Shown piece by piece: positions 33,376-41,201 of a stretch of DNA of 51,403 nucleotides. How positions within the stretch are numbered: the stretch's first letter is position 1; each line of letters starts with the position of its first letter. The position numbers were made by a program, and so were the translations under genes. The notes below the pieces were generated by a model. That model saw nothing but the letters and a program-made list of their open reading frames with translations. It searched no databases and had not been told where the DNA came from. Origin of the DNA: Myxococcales bacterium UBA1660 (GTDB taxonomy: Bacteria; Myxococcota_A; Polyangia; Polyangiales; Houyiibacteriaceae); the NCBI GenBank assembly GCA_002320815.1, contig DCLA01000090.1, positions 1 to 51,403 of the forward strand, read 5' to 3'.

Positions 33376-34119
33376 TCAATGAGTGGTCGCCGGTGTGGCG
33401 ACCCATCGACACACTTCGCGCAGCGCCGGGCGCAGGTCCGGCGCCGCCGCGAGGGTGCGCGCGTCGCTGCGCCGGAGCAGGGCGCCCAGCGCGACCGCCA
33501 GCTCGATCGGGAGGTGGGGGTTCTGGGCGATGGCCAGCCGCACCTCGTAGCGGATCGCCCACCGGGGTTGGGCCAAGATCTGCCGTAGGATCTCCGGGTC
33601 GACCGGGCGCCGCGAGGCCAGCCGCCGCACGTCGCTCTCGATGAGCGCCGGATTCGCCAAGAGGATCGACACCACGTCCGGGTGGGGATCGCGGATCACG
33701 CGCGCCAGGAGCTGCCGGTCGCGCCCCCGGGCCAGGGACTTCCGCTCCCCCAGTGTGATGGGGCGCCCGCGGCCGTGATCGGGGACCGGCTGCGGAGCCG
33801 GCGCCGGGCCTTCGTCCGGCCGGTGGCCGAAGAGCCAGCCGATCTCGGCGGGACCGTGCAGGAGCGCCTGGGCGCCGATCGCCCGGCGTCGCTCCTCGAG
33901 GGCTGGCTGCACCAGGACCAGGGTGAGGTTCAGGAAGAGATCGTCCTGCTGGGGATCCCGCCCGGGCTCGCCCAGAGAAGCCCCCAGCAAGGCCACCGCC
34001 CGGTCGAGGGAGAGGCGCCGCAAGAGGTCCTCCGCCCATCCCAATCGAAGGACGGGATCACGCAGCGCGGCGAGCTTTCGCCCCAGTACCGCCGCATGAT
34101 CGGTGGCCACCTCGTCCAC
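33376..34119 (-). CDS. HEAT-like repeat protein of unknown function
   Basis: A 247-residue soluble protein. GTG start at 34119, with a TAGGAT box 8 nt upstream. The C-terminal half carries two-helix repeats of HEAT/leucine-rich-variant type (HPDVVSILLANPALIESDVR, then AIRYEVRLAIAQNPHLPIEL), where each unit has the NP or QN turn. The N-terminal 110 residues are helical with a basic linker. No enzymatic motif is visible; such repeats usually mediate protein contacts. Unknown function. Confidence 0.65.
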   Translation of the reverse strand: MDEVATDHAAVLGRKLAALRDPVLRLGWAEDLLRRLSLDRAVALLGASLGEPGRDPQQDDLFLNLTLVLVQPALEERRRAIGAQALLHGPAEIGWLFGHRPDEGPAPAPQPVPDHGRGRPITLGERKSLARGRDRQLLARVIRDPHPDVVSILLANPALIESDVRRLASRRPVDPEILRQILAQPRWAIRYEVRLAIAQNPHLPIELAVALGALLRRSDARTLAAAPDLRPALREVCRWVATPATTH

Positions 34120-34127
34120 GGGCTCGG

Positions 34128-34133
34128 ATCCTA
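34128..34133 (-). promoter_or_regulatory. -10 box TAGGAT, 8 nt before the HEAT-like gene start
   Basis: Spacing fits leaderless or nearly leaderless transcription from 34119 or 34120. Confidence 0.45.
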
Positions 34134-34216
34134 CGGCGGGTCCTGGGCGCCCGCCACCTCACGCGGGCGCTTGACGCGCCGCGTCGGCGCAGGATACGTA
34201 AGATGGAGGGTATCCC

Positions 34217-34843
34217 GTGGAGACGATGACCGAGGGTGGCGCAGCCGCAGACATGATCGAGCCCCGTCTGATCAAGCGCTACGCGAACCGCAAACTCTAC
34301 GACACGCGGGACTCGCGCTACGTGACGCTTCAGCAAATCGCGGAACTCGTCCGCGATGGCGAAGACGTGAAGATCATCGACAACAAGTCGAAGGAAGATC
34401 TCACGAACGTCACCCTCGCCCAGATCATCTACGAAGAGGAGAAGAAGGGCGACAGCGACGTCAAGCGCAGCACGCTCCTCTCCTTCATCCAGGACGGTCA
34501 GAAGCGCCTCATCGACTCGCTTCCGGCGGGACTCAGCAAGCTGGTCCGGGCCGAGGGGAAGCTCGAGGAGCTCGACGAGGAGGTCGCCGAGGCCGGCGAC
34601 GAGCGCACCGAGAAGAAGCCCGGGAAGGGCGCCTTCGAGTCCATCGGCGAGCTCCGCGGTCTGGCCGACGACCGGGTTCGGGCCATCCTCGGCGGGGCCA
34701 TGGGCCACGTCCAGCAGCTCCAGGGCGAGGTCCGTCGTCTGCAGGGGCGCATCGAGGAGCTCGAGCAGAAGCTCTCGGCGCTGCTGAAGATCAAGGGCTC
34801 CGAGAAGCCCGAGAGCCCCAAGAGCGAACCCCCCGAGGCTTGA
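34217..34843 (+). CDS. PhaR-like polyhydroxyalkanoate regulator
   Basis: A 208-residue protein. Residues about 15-75 match the PhaR/PHB accumulation regulator DNA-binding domain: RLIKRYANRKLYDTRDSRYV and IIDNKSKEDLTNVTLAQII. Residues about 90-205 are mostly helix, ending in a coiled coil (QQLQGEVRRLQGRIEELEQK). In PHA producers PhaR represses phasin genes; the domain is also found in bacteria without known PHA granules, so the role is open. The start is the GTG at 34217, preceded by GGAGGG six bases upstream; this decides against the ATG at 34226. TTGACG at 34171 with a weak TACGTA at 34195 could be its promoter. Confidence 0.82.
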   Translation: METMTEGGAAADMIEPRLIKRYANRKLYDTRDSRYVTLQQIAELVRDGEDVKIIDNKSKEDLTNVTLAQIIYEEEKKGDSDVKRSTLLSFIQDGQKRLIDSLPAGLSKLVRAEGKLEELDEEVAEAGDERTEKKPGKGAFESIGELRGLADDRVRAILGGAMGHVQQLQGEVRRLQGRIEELEQKLSALLKIKGSEKPESPKSEPPEA

Positions 34844-34949
34844 TGCCCGCGTGGGGGGTAGGGTTGGTTTCCTCCCCGAAGATGGCTAGAGGTGACGAGA
34901 CCGATGGAATGGACGGACCGAACCGGTCGTTCCCGCGTCGTACCTGCTC

Positions 34950-35600
34950 ATGAAGCCCTTCACCAAGCCGCCGACCGATCCCCGACGAGCCGACTTCGAG
35001 CGTGAGGCCATGGCCCACCTCGACGCCCTCTACGGGACGGCCATCCGTCTGACCCGCACCCCCAGCGACGCCGAGGACCTCGTCCAGGACACGCTGCTCC
35101 GGGCGTACCGATTCTGGGACCGCTTCGAGGCCGGTACGAACCTCAAGGCCTGGCTGCTCCGCATCCTGACCAACACCTTCATCAACCGCTACCGGCGCAC
35201 CGTGCGCGAGCGGAAGGTGTTCGATGGCGCGATGGCCACGCCGGTGGGGGAGGGCGTGATGAGCCGTTCCGCCATGCGCGGGCTGACCAAGCCCATCGAG
35301 GACGCCCAGCGGCGCATCCTGGCCACCGAGATCCAGCGGGCCATCGACGAGCTCCCGGAGGATCACCGGATGATGATCCTCCTCGCCGACGTGGAGGAGC
35401 TCTCGTACAAGGAGATCGCCGAGATCGTCGGCTGCCCGGTGGGCACGGTGATGTCGCGACTCCACCGCGCGCGGAAGGGCCTGCAGAAGAAGCTCATCCG
35501 CCAGGCGATCCAGATGGGCATCGTCGACGAGGCCGAGGAGCCCGCCGCTGCCGAGCCCGTCGACCTCGCCGCCTACCGGAAGAAGGTGGCGAGCGCATGA
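34950..35600 (+). CDS. ECF-family RNA polymerase sigma factor
   Basis: A 216-residue group 4 sigma factor. Region 2 runs from about 20 to 90 (DAEDLVQDTLLRAYRFWDRF, LLRILTNTFINRYRR). Region 4 runs from about 130 to 185 (DELPEDHRMMILLADVEELS, YKEIAEIVGCPVGTVMSRLH). It resembles the RpoE/SigR branch and is followed by a zinc anti-sigma whose start overlaps its stop (ATGA at 35597-35600), so the pair is one unit. The regulon is unknown. Its own promoter region (34844-34949) may carry an autoregulated site that I could not assign. Confidence 0.93.
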   Translation: MKPFTKPPTDPRRADFEREAMAHLDALYGTAIRLTRTPSDAEDLVQDTLLRAYRFWDRFEAGTNLKAWLLRILTNTFINRYRRTVRERKVFDGAMATPVGEGVMSRSAMRGLTKPIEDAQRRILATEIQRAIDELPEDHRMMILLADVEELSYKEIAEIVGCPVGTVMSRLHRARKGLQKKLIRQAIQMGIVDEAEEPAAAEPVDLAAYRKKVASA

Positions 35601-36418
35601 ACTGCGAGCTCTTTCAGCGCCACGTCGGTGCGTTCGTGGACGGCGAGCTGGACGCGGCCACCGCGGTAGAGTTCGAGCGGCACCTGGAGACCTGCGAGCC
35701 CTGCCTCGACCATCTCGAGTTCGAGGCAGCGACCCGGGACCACGTGCGGGAGTCGTGGGAGGCGCCGCCGACCCCCGAGGGGCTCGCCGAGCGGATGTGC
35801 GCGGCCCTCGACGCCGAGGACGCCCGGCAGGCCGAGCAGGCGAAGCCGCTGGTGCCCATCCGCTGGCGGATCGCCGTGCCCCTGTCCGCGGCCGCGGCCG
35901 TGGGGATCTTCGTCCTCGCGGCCGTCGAAGCCGACGGCCGGAAGACCGAGGCCGCCGCCCTCGACGTGGTGCGCGTGCACTCGGCGGCGCTGCCGGCGGA
36001 CGTGTCCGTTCCCGTGCCGGTGGCGATGCCGGTGTCGATGCTCGCAGGCCAGCGGGTCGACGAGCGCGAGGAGATCGCCCGCTACTTCCGCGGCAAGGTC
36101 GGCTTCCCCGTGCGCCCGGCCGAGTTCGCCGGGCGCGAAGCGCGCCTGGTCGGCGCGCGCCTGTCCAACGTGCGCGAGCGGCAGGCCGCCGCCCTCTACT
36201 ACGACGTGGGCGGGCAGCGGGTCACCGTGGTCGTCACCGACGCGCCCCTCGAGAACTCGGCCGAGGCGGTCGAGGTGGAAGGGCGACAGCTCTACTTCCG
36301 GAACGTCGGAGGCTACGCCGTCCCCGTCCGGCAGGAGGAGGGCATCCGCTACGCCTTCACCGGCGACCTGGACCGGGACCAGCTGCTGCACCTGGCGGCC
36401 AGCGCCCGCGTGCCCTGA
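35597..36418 (+). CDS. Zinc-binding anti-sigma factor (ZAS domain)
   Basis: A 273-residue membrane anti-sigma factor. The N-terminal ZAS domain has C3, H29, C33 and C36, the same spacing as the redox-sensing RsrA type (26, 4 and 3 residues apart). A membrane segment follows at about 92-112. The remaining 160 residues are extracytoplasmic and carry no sensor motif I recognise. The Cys/His zinc site could respond to thiol oxidation, which would fit a nearby set of thiol enzymes, but the membrane anchor suggests an envelope signal. Both are inference. Coupled to the ECF sigma gene. Confidence 0.9.
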   Translation: MNCELFQRHVGAFVDGELDAATAVEFERHLETCEPCLDHLEFEAATRDHVRESWEAPPTPEGLAERMCAALDAEDARQAEQAKPLVPIRWRIAVPLSAAAAVGIFVLAAVEADGRKTEAAALDVVRVHSAALPADVSVPVPVAMPVSMLAGQRVDEREEIARYFRGKVGFPVRPAEFAGREARLVGARLSNVRERQAAALYYDVGGQRVTVVVTDAPLENSAEAVEVEGRQLYFRNVGGYAVPVRQEEGIRYAFTGDLDRDQLLHLAASARVP

Positions 36419-36423
36419 GCCCC

Positions 36424-36466
36424 CGCCTCGGGAGTCCCTAGGGAGGCGAAATCGCGGGCTTTTCGC
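36424..36466 (+). terminator. Weak hairpin region after the anti-sigma gene
   Basis: CGCCTC (36424-36429) can pair with GAGGCG (36443-36448). Independently, GCGAAA (36446-36451) can pair with TTTCGC (36461-36466) with TTTT in the arm. Neither is a strong terminator. It lies just after the anti-sigma stop. Confidence 0.3.
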
Positions 36467-36478
36467 GGTGCCTCGTGC

Positions 36479-36508
36479 TTGACCATTCGAGCGCGCTTTT
36501 CGTAGAAT
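36479..36508 (+). promoter_or_regulatory. Sigma-70-type promoter, TTGACC-18-TAGAAT
   Basis: TTGACC at 36479-36484 and TAGAAT at 36503-36508 with an 18-bp spacer, each one mismatch from consensus. This is the best promoter in the window. An AGGAG ribosome site at 36531-36535 precedes the ATG at 36540. Confidence 0.8.
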
Positions 36509-36539
36509 CGCGGCGCGGGATCACCCCGCGAGGAGACGC

Positions 36540-38774
36540 ATGGCGCACCGCATTCTGGCCTTCGAGGCCGACCCTTCCTTCGCCAAGTCGCTGGAGACCG
36601 GATTCGCCGGTCGCGACGTCCAGCTCGAGGTCGTCGCCGACGGCCAGACCGGCCTGGATCGGGCGACCAGCGAACCGCCGGACCTGATCCTGCTGTCCAT
36701 CGAGCTGCCCAGCATGAACGGCTTCCTGGTCTGCAAGAAGATCAAGAAGAGCGCGGCGCTCAAGCAGATCCCGCTGATCATCCTCTCGAGCGACGCCAAC
36801 GCCGGGGAGATCTTCGAGCAGCACAAAAAGCTCCGGACCCGGGCCGAGGACTACGTCCAGAAGCCGGTGGCCATCGACCAGCTGGTGGAGACCATCCGCC
36901 AATTCGTGCCCGTGGCGGATGCCGCGGCGGCGGCCGCGTCAGCGCCCGTCGCCGAGGCCAAGGGGGAGCCCGTCGACGACGAGATCGACGCCTTCGCCGA
37001 CGACGCCTTCAGCGCGCTCCTGGTCGAGGACGAGGCCGAGGAAGTGGTCATCGAGGAGATGGCCGAGCTGGAAGAGGACCAGACCGCGGTGCTCTCCGCG
37101 GAGATGCTGGAGCAGGCGGGCCTCGCCCAGCCCGAGTCCGAGCCCCCGTCGCCCGAGCCGCTGCCCGAGCCGTCGACCTCCGTCTCGGTGGCGCCGCCGG
37201 CGCCGTCGCCGGAACCCGAAGCCAGCGCGGCCGCCATGGAGGCCCTCGAACAGGCGCGCGCCCGGGTCGCGGAGCTCGAGGCGTCCCTCGCGGAGGCGCG
37301 CGAGGATGCCGACAAGGTCCCGGGCCTCACGGCCCGCGCCGAAGAGTTCGAGGCCAAGGTCGCCAAGCTGGAGTCGGAGACCGCTCAGCTCAAGGCGAAG
37401 GGGGGCGGCGGAGGGATCTCCAGCCGGGAGTTCCTCGACCTGCGCGAGAAGCTCAACTCCAAGGACAAGGAGCTCCTCGATCTCCGCGACCAGGTCACCG
37501 CCCGCGACAAGGAGCTCCTCGAGCTCCGTGATCGGTCGATCCAGGTCGAGCGTGAGAAGGCCGACGTCGAGGACAAGGTCCTGGCGCTCGAGCGACGAGC
37601 GACGACCGCCGAGGAGCAGTCGGCGGCCCTGACCAACGACAAGGCCAGCCTCAACAAGCGGCTCGACGAGACCAAGGGGCGCCTGGAGAAGACCCAGGAG
37701 AAGCTCACGGCGACCGAGAACGAGCTCGACACCGAGAAGACCCAGGCCGCCGCCAAGATCGCGGACATGGAGTCGAGCCACACGGAGGCGATGACGACGG
37801 CCGCGGAGAGCCACGCCGACGCCATGGCGACCGCCCGGGCCAGTCACGCCGCGGCCCTCGAGGCGGCCAAGGACGAGCACGCCACCGCGCTCGCGGCTGC
37901 CGACGAGCAGCGGCGGAACGAGCTCCAGGCCGCCGAGGAAGCCCAGGCGAACGCCCTGGTGGCCCTCGGCGAGGAGCGGGATGCCCAGCAGACGGCGGCG
38001 CTCGCGGCCCAGCGGGAAGAGCTGGAGGCGGAGAAGGCCTCGGCCCTGGCCGACGCGGAGACCGCGAAGCAGGCGGCGCTGACCCAGAAGGACGAAGAGC
38101 GAGCCGCTCGCGAGGCGGAGCTCGAGGCCGAGAAGGAGGCCGCGCTCCAGGCGAAGGAGCAGGACCACGGCAAGGAGCTGGCGCTGCTCGGGCGCAAGCT
38201 CGCCGACACCGAAGGTCGCGTGAACGAGACCACCGAGGCGCTCCAGGCGCTGGAGACGGCCAAGGCCGAGGTGGACTCGGAGCTGGCCCAGCGCACCTCG
38301 GATCTCGAGGCCCGGGACGAGGCGCTCGCCACCGCCCGCGCCACGATCGCCAGCCTGGAGGACACCAAGGCGGAGCTCGAAGGCCGGGTGGCGGACCTCG
38401 AAGGGACCAAGACGTCCCTCGAGGGTCGGGTCGCCGACCTGGAGGAGTCCAAGGCCGGTCTGGAGACCCAGGTCGCTTCGCTCGAGGAGACCAAGACCAA
38501 CCTCGAGGGGCGCGTCGCGGAGCTGGAGAGCACGAAGACTTCGCTCGAGGCCCGGGTGTCGGAGCTGGAGAGCGCCAAGACTTCGCTGGAGACCCACGTG
38601 GCGCGGCTGGAGGCGGCCAAGGCCGACCTCGAGGAGCGGCTCACGTCGGCCATGCAGAAGATCGCCACCGACGACGCGCTGCTGGAGCGTGCCCGCCGGG
38701 CCATGGCCATCGGGCTCGGGCTCCTCGAGGACCAGAAGCGCAACGCCATCGAGGGCGGCGCCGACGCCGAGTAG
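36540..38774 (+). CDS. Pseudo-receiver/coiled-coil protein of the FrzS/AglZ type
   Basis: 744 residues. Residues 1-120 form a response-regulator receiver fold, but the phospho-acceptor position is Ser53 (LILLSIELPSMNG) rather than Asp; the later Lys108 is kept. A Pro/Glu/Ala-rich linker runs to about 225. Residues about 228-720 are coiled coil. Residues 606-703 consist of seven exact-length 14-residue repeats starting LE-x-x-K. The end (ALLERARRAMAIGLGLLEDQ) resembles FrzS and AglZ tails. In Myxococcus those proteins localise at cell poles and direct gliding or twitching polarity. A comparable polarity role is inferred. Its own promoter and ribosome site are strong. Confidence 0.84.
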   Translation: MAHRILAFEADPSFAKSLETGFAGRDVQLEVVADGQTGLDRATSEPPDLILLSIELPSMNGFLVCKKIKKSAALKQIPLIILSSDANAGEIFEQHKKLRTRAEDYVQKPVAIDQLVETIRQFVPVADAAAAAASAPVAEAKGEPVDDEIDAFADDAFSALLVEDEAEEVVIEEMAELEEDQTAVLSAEMLEQAGLAQPESEPPSPEPLPEPSTSVSVAPPAPSPEPEASAAAMEALEQARARVAELEASLAEAREDADKVPGLTARAEEFEAKVAKLESETAQLKAKGGGGGISSREFLDLREKLNSKDKELLDLRDQVTARDKELLELRDRSIQVEREKADVEDKVLALERRATTAEEQSAALTNDKASLNKRLDETKGRLEKTQEKLTATENELDTEKTQAAAKIADMESSHTEAMTTAAESHADAMATARASHAAALEAAKDEHATALAAADEQRRNELQAAEEAQANALVALGEERDAQQTAALAAQREELEAEKASALADAETAKQAALTQKDEERAAREAELEAEKEAALQAKEQDHGKELALLGRKLADTEGRVNETTEALQALETAKAEVDSELAQRTSDLEARDEALATARATIASLEDTKAELEGRVADLEGTKTSLEGRVADLEESKAGLETQVASLEETKTNLEGRVAELESTKTSLEARVSELESAKTSLETHVARLEAAKADLEERLTSAMQKIATDDALLERARRAMAIGLGLLEDQKRNAIEGGADAE
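38355..38648 (+). repeat. Seven 42-bp tandem repeats in the coiled coil
   Basis: Seven consecutive 42-bp units code for 14-residue repeats beginning Leu-Glu with a Lys at position 5, two heptads per unit. Sequence divergence between units is moderate, so they are older than the 21-bp repeats at 19569. Confidence 0.75.
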
Positions 38775-38779
38775 GGCGC

Positions 38780-39955
38780 TCAGCTCGCGACGAGCCAGGC
38801 GAGGAGCCCGCCGACCAGCGCCAGCACGGCGATGGCGGCGGGCAGCGCCCACCGCGGTGTCCCCGACGTCTCGGGCCCCAACTCGGGAGCGCCGAGCTGG
38901 GTGCGGGTCGCGGTTGCCGGCTCCAGCGCCCGGGTGCGGGTCACGGCGTCGGACGCCGCGGACTCCGGGATGGCCTCGAGGGCGCCCCGCTCGGTCCCCT
39001 CGAGGCGGAGCGTGCCGCCGTCCGCGCGCGAAGGCGAGGGCGCGTTGCGCTCTTCCAGGACGACGCGTTTGGCCAGGATTCGGCGAGCCGTCGGAGGCGG
39101 CGGGATCTCCTCCAGGGCCGCGAGCAGCTCCCGAGCGTCGGCGGGCCGACGGTCCGGGTCGGGATCGATCAGGCGCTCGATGATCCCGGCGAGCTCCGGC
39201 CCGACCCCGGGAGCCAACTCGCGCAGGGGCGGATGTTCGCCGGCCAAGGCCTGCTGCAAGGTCTCGACTTCGCTGGCTCCCTGGTAGGGGCGCCGGCCGG
39301 CCGCGGCCTCGAAGAGGGTCACCCCGAGGGCGTAGAGGTCCGAGCGCCGGTCGAAGCGGCCCTCGCGCCCGTACTCCGGCGCCATGTAGGGCACCTTGCC
39401 CTTCACCACACCGGTCTGGGTGTACTTGGGCTGCGCCAGCGCCTTGGCGATGCCGAAGTCGGTGAGCTTCACCTCGCCCGCGACGCTCACCAGCACGTTC
39501 GAGGGGCTGATGTCCCGATGGATCACGCTCTCGGAGTGGGCGTGGTCCAGGGCCGCGGCCAGCTCGTGGGCCAGATAGGCGACGACGCCGGAGGTCAGGG
39601 TCTCGCCGGCGGTCGCCGCCGTTCGCAGGACTCGGCGTAGGTCCACGCCGCGGACCAGCTCGAGCACCAGGTAGGGGCAGTGCTCGGTCTCGCCGAAGTC
39701 GACGACCTGCACGACGTTGACGTGGGCGAGGCCCGCGGTGAGCCGCGCTTCGTCCAGGAAGAGCCGGACGAACTCCTCGTCGTCCCGGAAGAGGGGGAGG
39801 ACGCGCTTCACGCAGACCCGCTGGTCGAAGCCTCCGGGGCCGGCGCGACGACCCACGAAGGTCTCGGCCATCCCGCCCTGACCGAGACGCTCGACGAGCG
39901 CGTACTCGCCGAGGTGGTCCTCGGGTGCGGTCGAAGCGTGGGAAGCGGGCGCCAT
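38780..39955 (-). CDS. Ser/Thr protein kinase with C-terminal membrane anchor
   Basis: A 391-residue Hanks-type kinase. The glycine loop is GQGGMAETF (25-33), and the ATP Lys is K50 in VCVKRVLP. The catalytic loop is HRDISPSN (146-153) and the DFG aspartate is D166. GKVPYMAPE ends the activation segment. A Pro-rich linker leads to a membrane segment at about 368-390, with only two or three residues outside, so there is no external sensor domain. The HRDISPSN loop is typical of myxobacterial kinases. The ATG at 39955 is supported by a TGgTAGGGT box 7 nt upstream. It converges on the coiled-coil gene with 5 bp between stops. Confidence 0.92.
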   Translation of the reverse strand: MAPASHASTAPEDHLGEYALVERLGQGGMAETFVGRRAGPGGFDQRVCVKRVLPLFRDDEEFVRLFLDEARLTAGLAHVNVVQVVDFGETEHCPYLVLELVRGVDLRRVLRTAATAGETLTSGVVAYLAHELAAALDHAHSESVIHRDISPSNVLVSVAGEVKLTDFGIAKALAQPKYTQTGVVKGKVPYMAPEYGREGRFDRRSDLYALGVTLFEAAAGRRPYQGASEVETLQQALAGEHPPLRELAPGVGPELAGIIERLIDPDPDRRPADARELLAALEEIPPPPTARRILAKRVVLEERNAPSPSRADGGTLRLEGTERGALEAIPESAASDAVTRTRALEPATATRTQLGAPELGPETSGTPRWALPAAIAVLALVGGLLAWLVAS

Positions 39956-39962
39956 GCCCTCG

Positions 39963-39971
39963 ACCCTACCA
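39963..39971 (-). promoter_or_regulatory. Extended -10 box, TGgTAGGGT, 7 nt before the kinase start
   Basis: Predicts a leaderless kinase mRNA. It lies in a 51-bp divergent spacer and faces the -10 of the neighbouring gene at 39994, so the two promoters overlap. Confidence 0.55.
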
Positions 39972-39993
39972 CCCCCAGGGGTTCGATCTGATC

Positions 39994-39999
39994 TACCTT
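39994..39999 (+). promoter_or_regulatory. -10 box TACCTT, 7 nt before the trans-sulfuration gene start
   Basis: Spacing predicts a transcription start at the ATG at 40007. The -35 region would lie within the divergent kinase promoter. Confidence 0.5.
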
Positions 40000-40006
40000 C
40001 CGACGC

Positions 40007-41197
40007 ATGGCGAAGCGAACCCGGGCCATCGAGACCTTGGCCGCTCATGGCGCCCCGTCGCCGGGCGACGCGCTCCAGCCCCCCATCGACGTCAGCACGG
40101 CCTATCGGTTCGCGGACGCCGCGGACGCCGCTGCGCGCTTCGCGGGGAGCGGCGAAGGGGAGATCTACCAGCGGTGGCGCAACCCCACCGTGGACGCCTT
40201 CGAGCGGGGCCTGGCGACGCTGGAGGGGGCGGAGGCGGCGGTCGCTTTCGCGAGCGGGATGGGTGCCATGGCGTCGGTGGTCGGTGCCTTCGTGAGCGCC
40301 GGGGACCACGTCGTCGCCCCCCTCGCGGTCTACGCCGAGAGCGCCAAGCTCTTGCGAGGCGCCTTCGACCGGTGGGGGGTGAGCGCGGCGTTCGTCGACG
40401 TCACCGACCCGGGCGCCGTGGCGGCGGCCATCCGACCCGAGACTCGCTTGGTCTTGACCGAGACGCCCGCCAACCCGGTCCTCGCGCTGACCGATATCGC
40501 CGCGGTGGCCGGGGTGGCTCGAGCCGCCGGCGCCCGGCTGGTGGTCGACTCCACCTTCGCGACCCCCTACCACCAGCGACCGCTCGAGCATGGCGCGGAC
40601 TTGGTGCTCCACTCCGCGACCAAGGCCCTCGGGGGCCATGGCGACGTACTCGGTGGGGTGGTCGCCGGTTCCGCGGCGCTGGTCGCGGAGGTCCGCGACC
40701 ACGGTGTCCGCTCGTTCGGCGCGGTCCTCTCGCCCTTCGCCGCGTTCCTCTTGGCGCGGGGGATGAAGACCCTCGCGCTGCGCATGGCGCAGGCCAGCGC
40801 GTCCGCGGCGGAGCTCGCCCGGCGGCTGGAAGCGCACCCGGGAGTGGCGCGGGTGAGCTACCCGGGGCTGGCGAGTCACCCGCACCACGCGCTCGCGCAG
40901 CGCCAGATGACTCGCGGCTTCGGCGCGATGGTGGCCTTCGAGCTCTCGGGGACCGCCCACGGCGCCCTCCAGGCGGGCCGTCGCCTCTACGACCGGGTGG
41001 AGCTCATCGCGCGGGCGGTGAGCCTCGGCGACACCCACAGCCTCCTGACGCATCCGGCGTCGACCACCCACGCCTCGATGAGCGTCGAGCAGCGAGGCGC
41101 CGCAGGGATCGGCGACGGGCTCTTGCGGCTCGCCGTCGGGATCGAGGACGTCGACGACCTCTGGGCCGACCTGGACGCGGCGCTGGCCGAAGTCTGA
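40007..41197 (+). CDS. PLP-dependent trans-sulfuration enzyme (cystathionine gamma-synthase / methionine gamma-lyase family)
   Basis: A 396-residue Cys/Met-metabolism PLP enzyme. The Schiff-base Lys is K206 in HSATKALGGHGD. The phosphate and active-site motifs YQRWRNPT (54-61) and FASGMGAM (81-88) are present, as is SLGDTHSLLTHPAST near the end. The family includes cystathionine gamma-synthase, cystathionine lyases, methionine gamma-lyase and O-acetylhomoserine sulfhydrylase; I cannot choose between them from the sequence. It stands alone with a leaderless-type promoter. Confidence 0.9.
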   Translation: MAKRTRAIETLAAHGAPSPGDALQPPIDVSTAYRFADAADAAARFAGSGEGEIYQRWRNPTVDAFERGLATLEGAEAAVAFASGMGAMASVVGAFVSAGDHVVAPLAVYAESAKLLRGAFDRWGVSAAFVDVTDPGAVAAAIRPETRLVLTETPANPVLALTDIAAVAGVARAAGARLVVDSTFATPYHQRPLEHGADLVLHSATKALGGHGDVLGGVVAGSAALVAEVRDHGVRSFGAVLSPFAAFLLARGMKTLALRMAQASASAAELARRLEAHPGVARVSYPGLASHPHHALAQRQMTRGFGAMVAFELSGTAHGALQAGRRLYDRVELIARAVSLGDTHSLLTHPASTTHASMSVEQRGAAGIGDGLLRLAVGIEDVDDLWADLDAALAEV

Positions 41198-41201
41198 CGG
41201 T

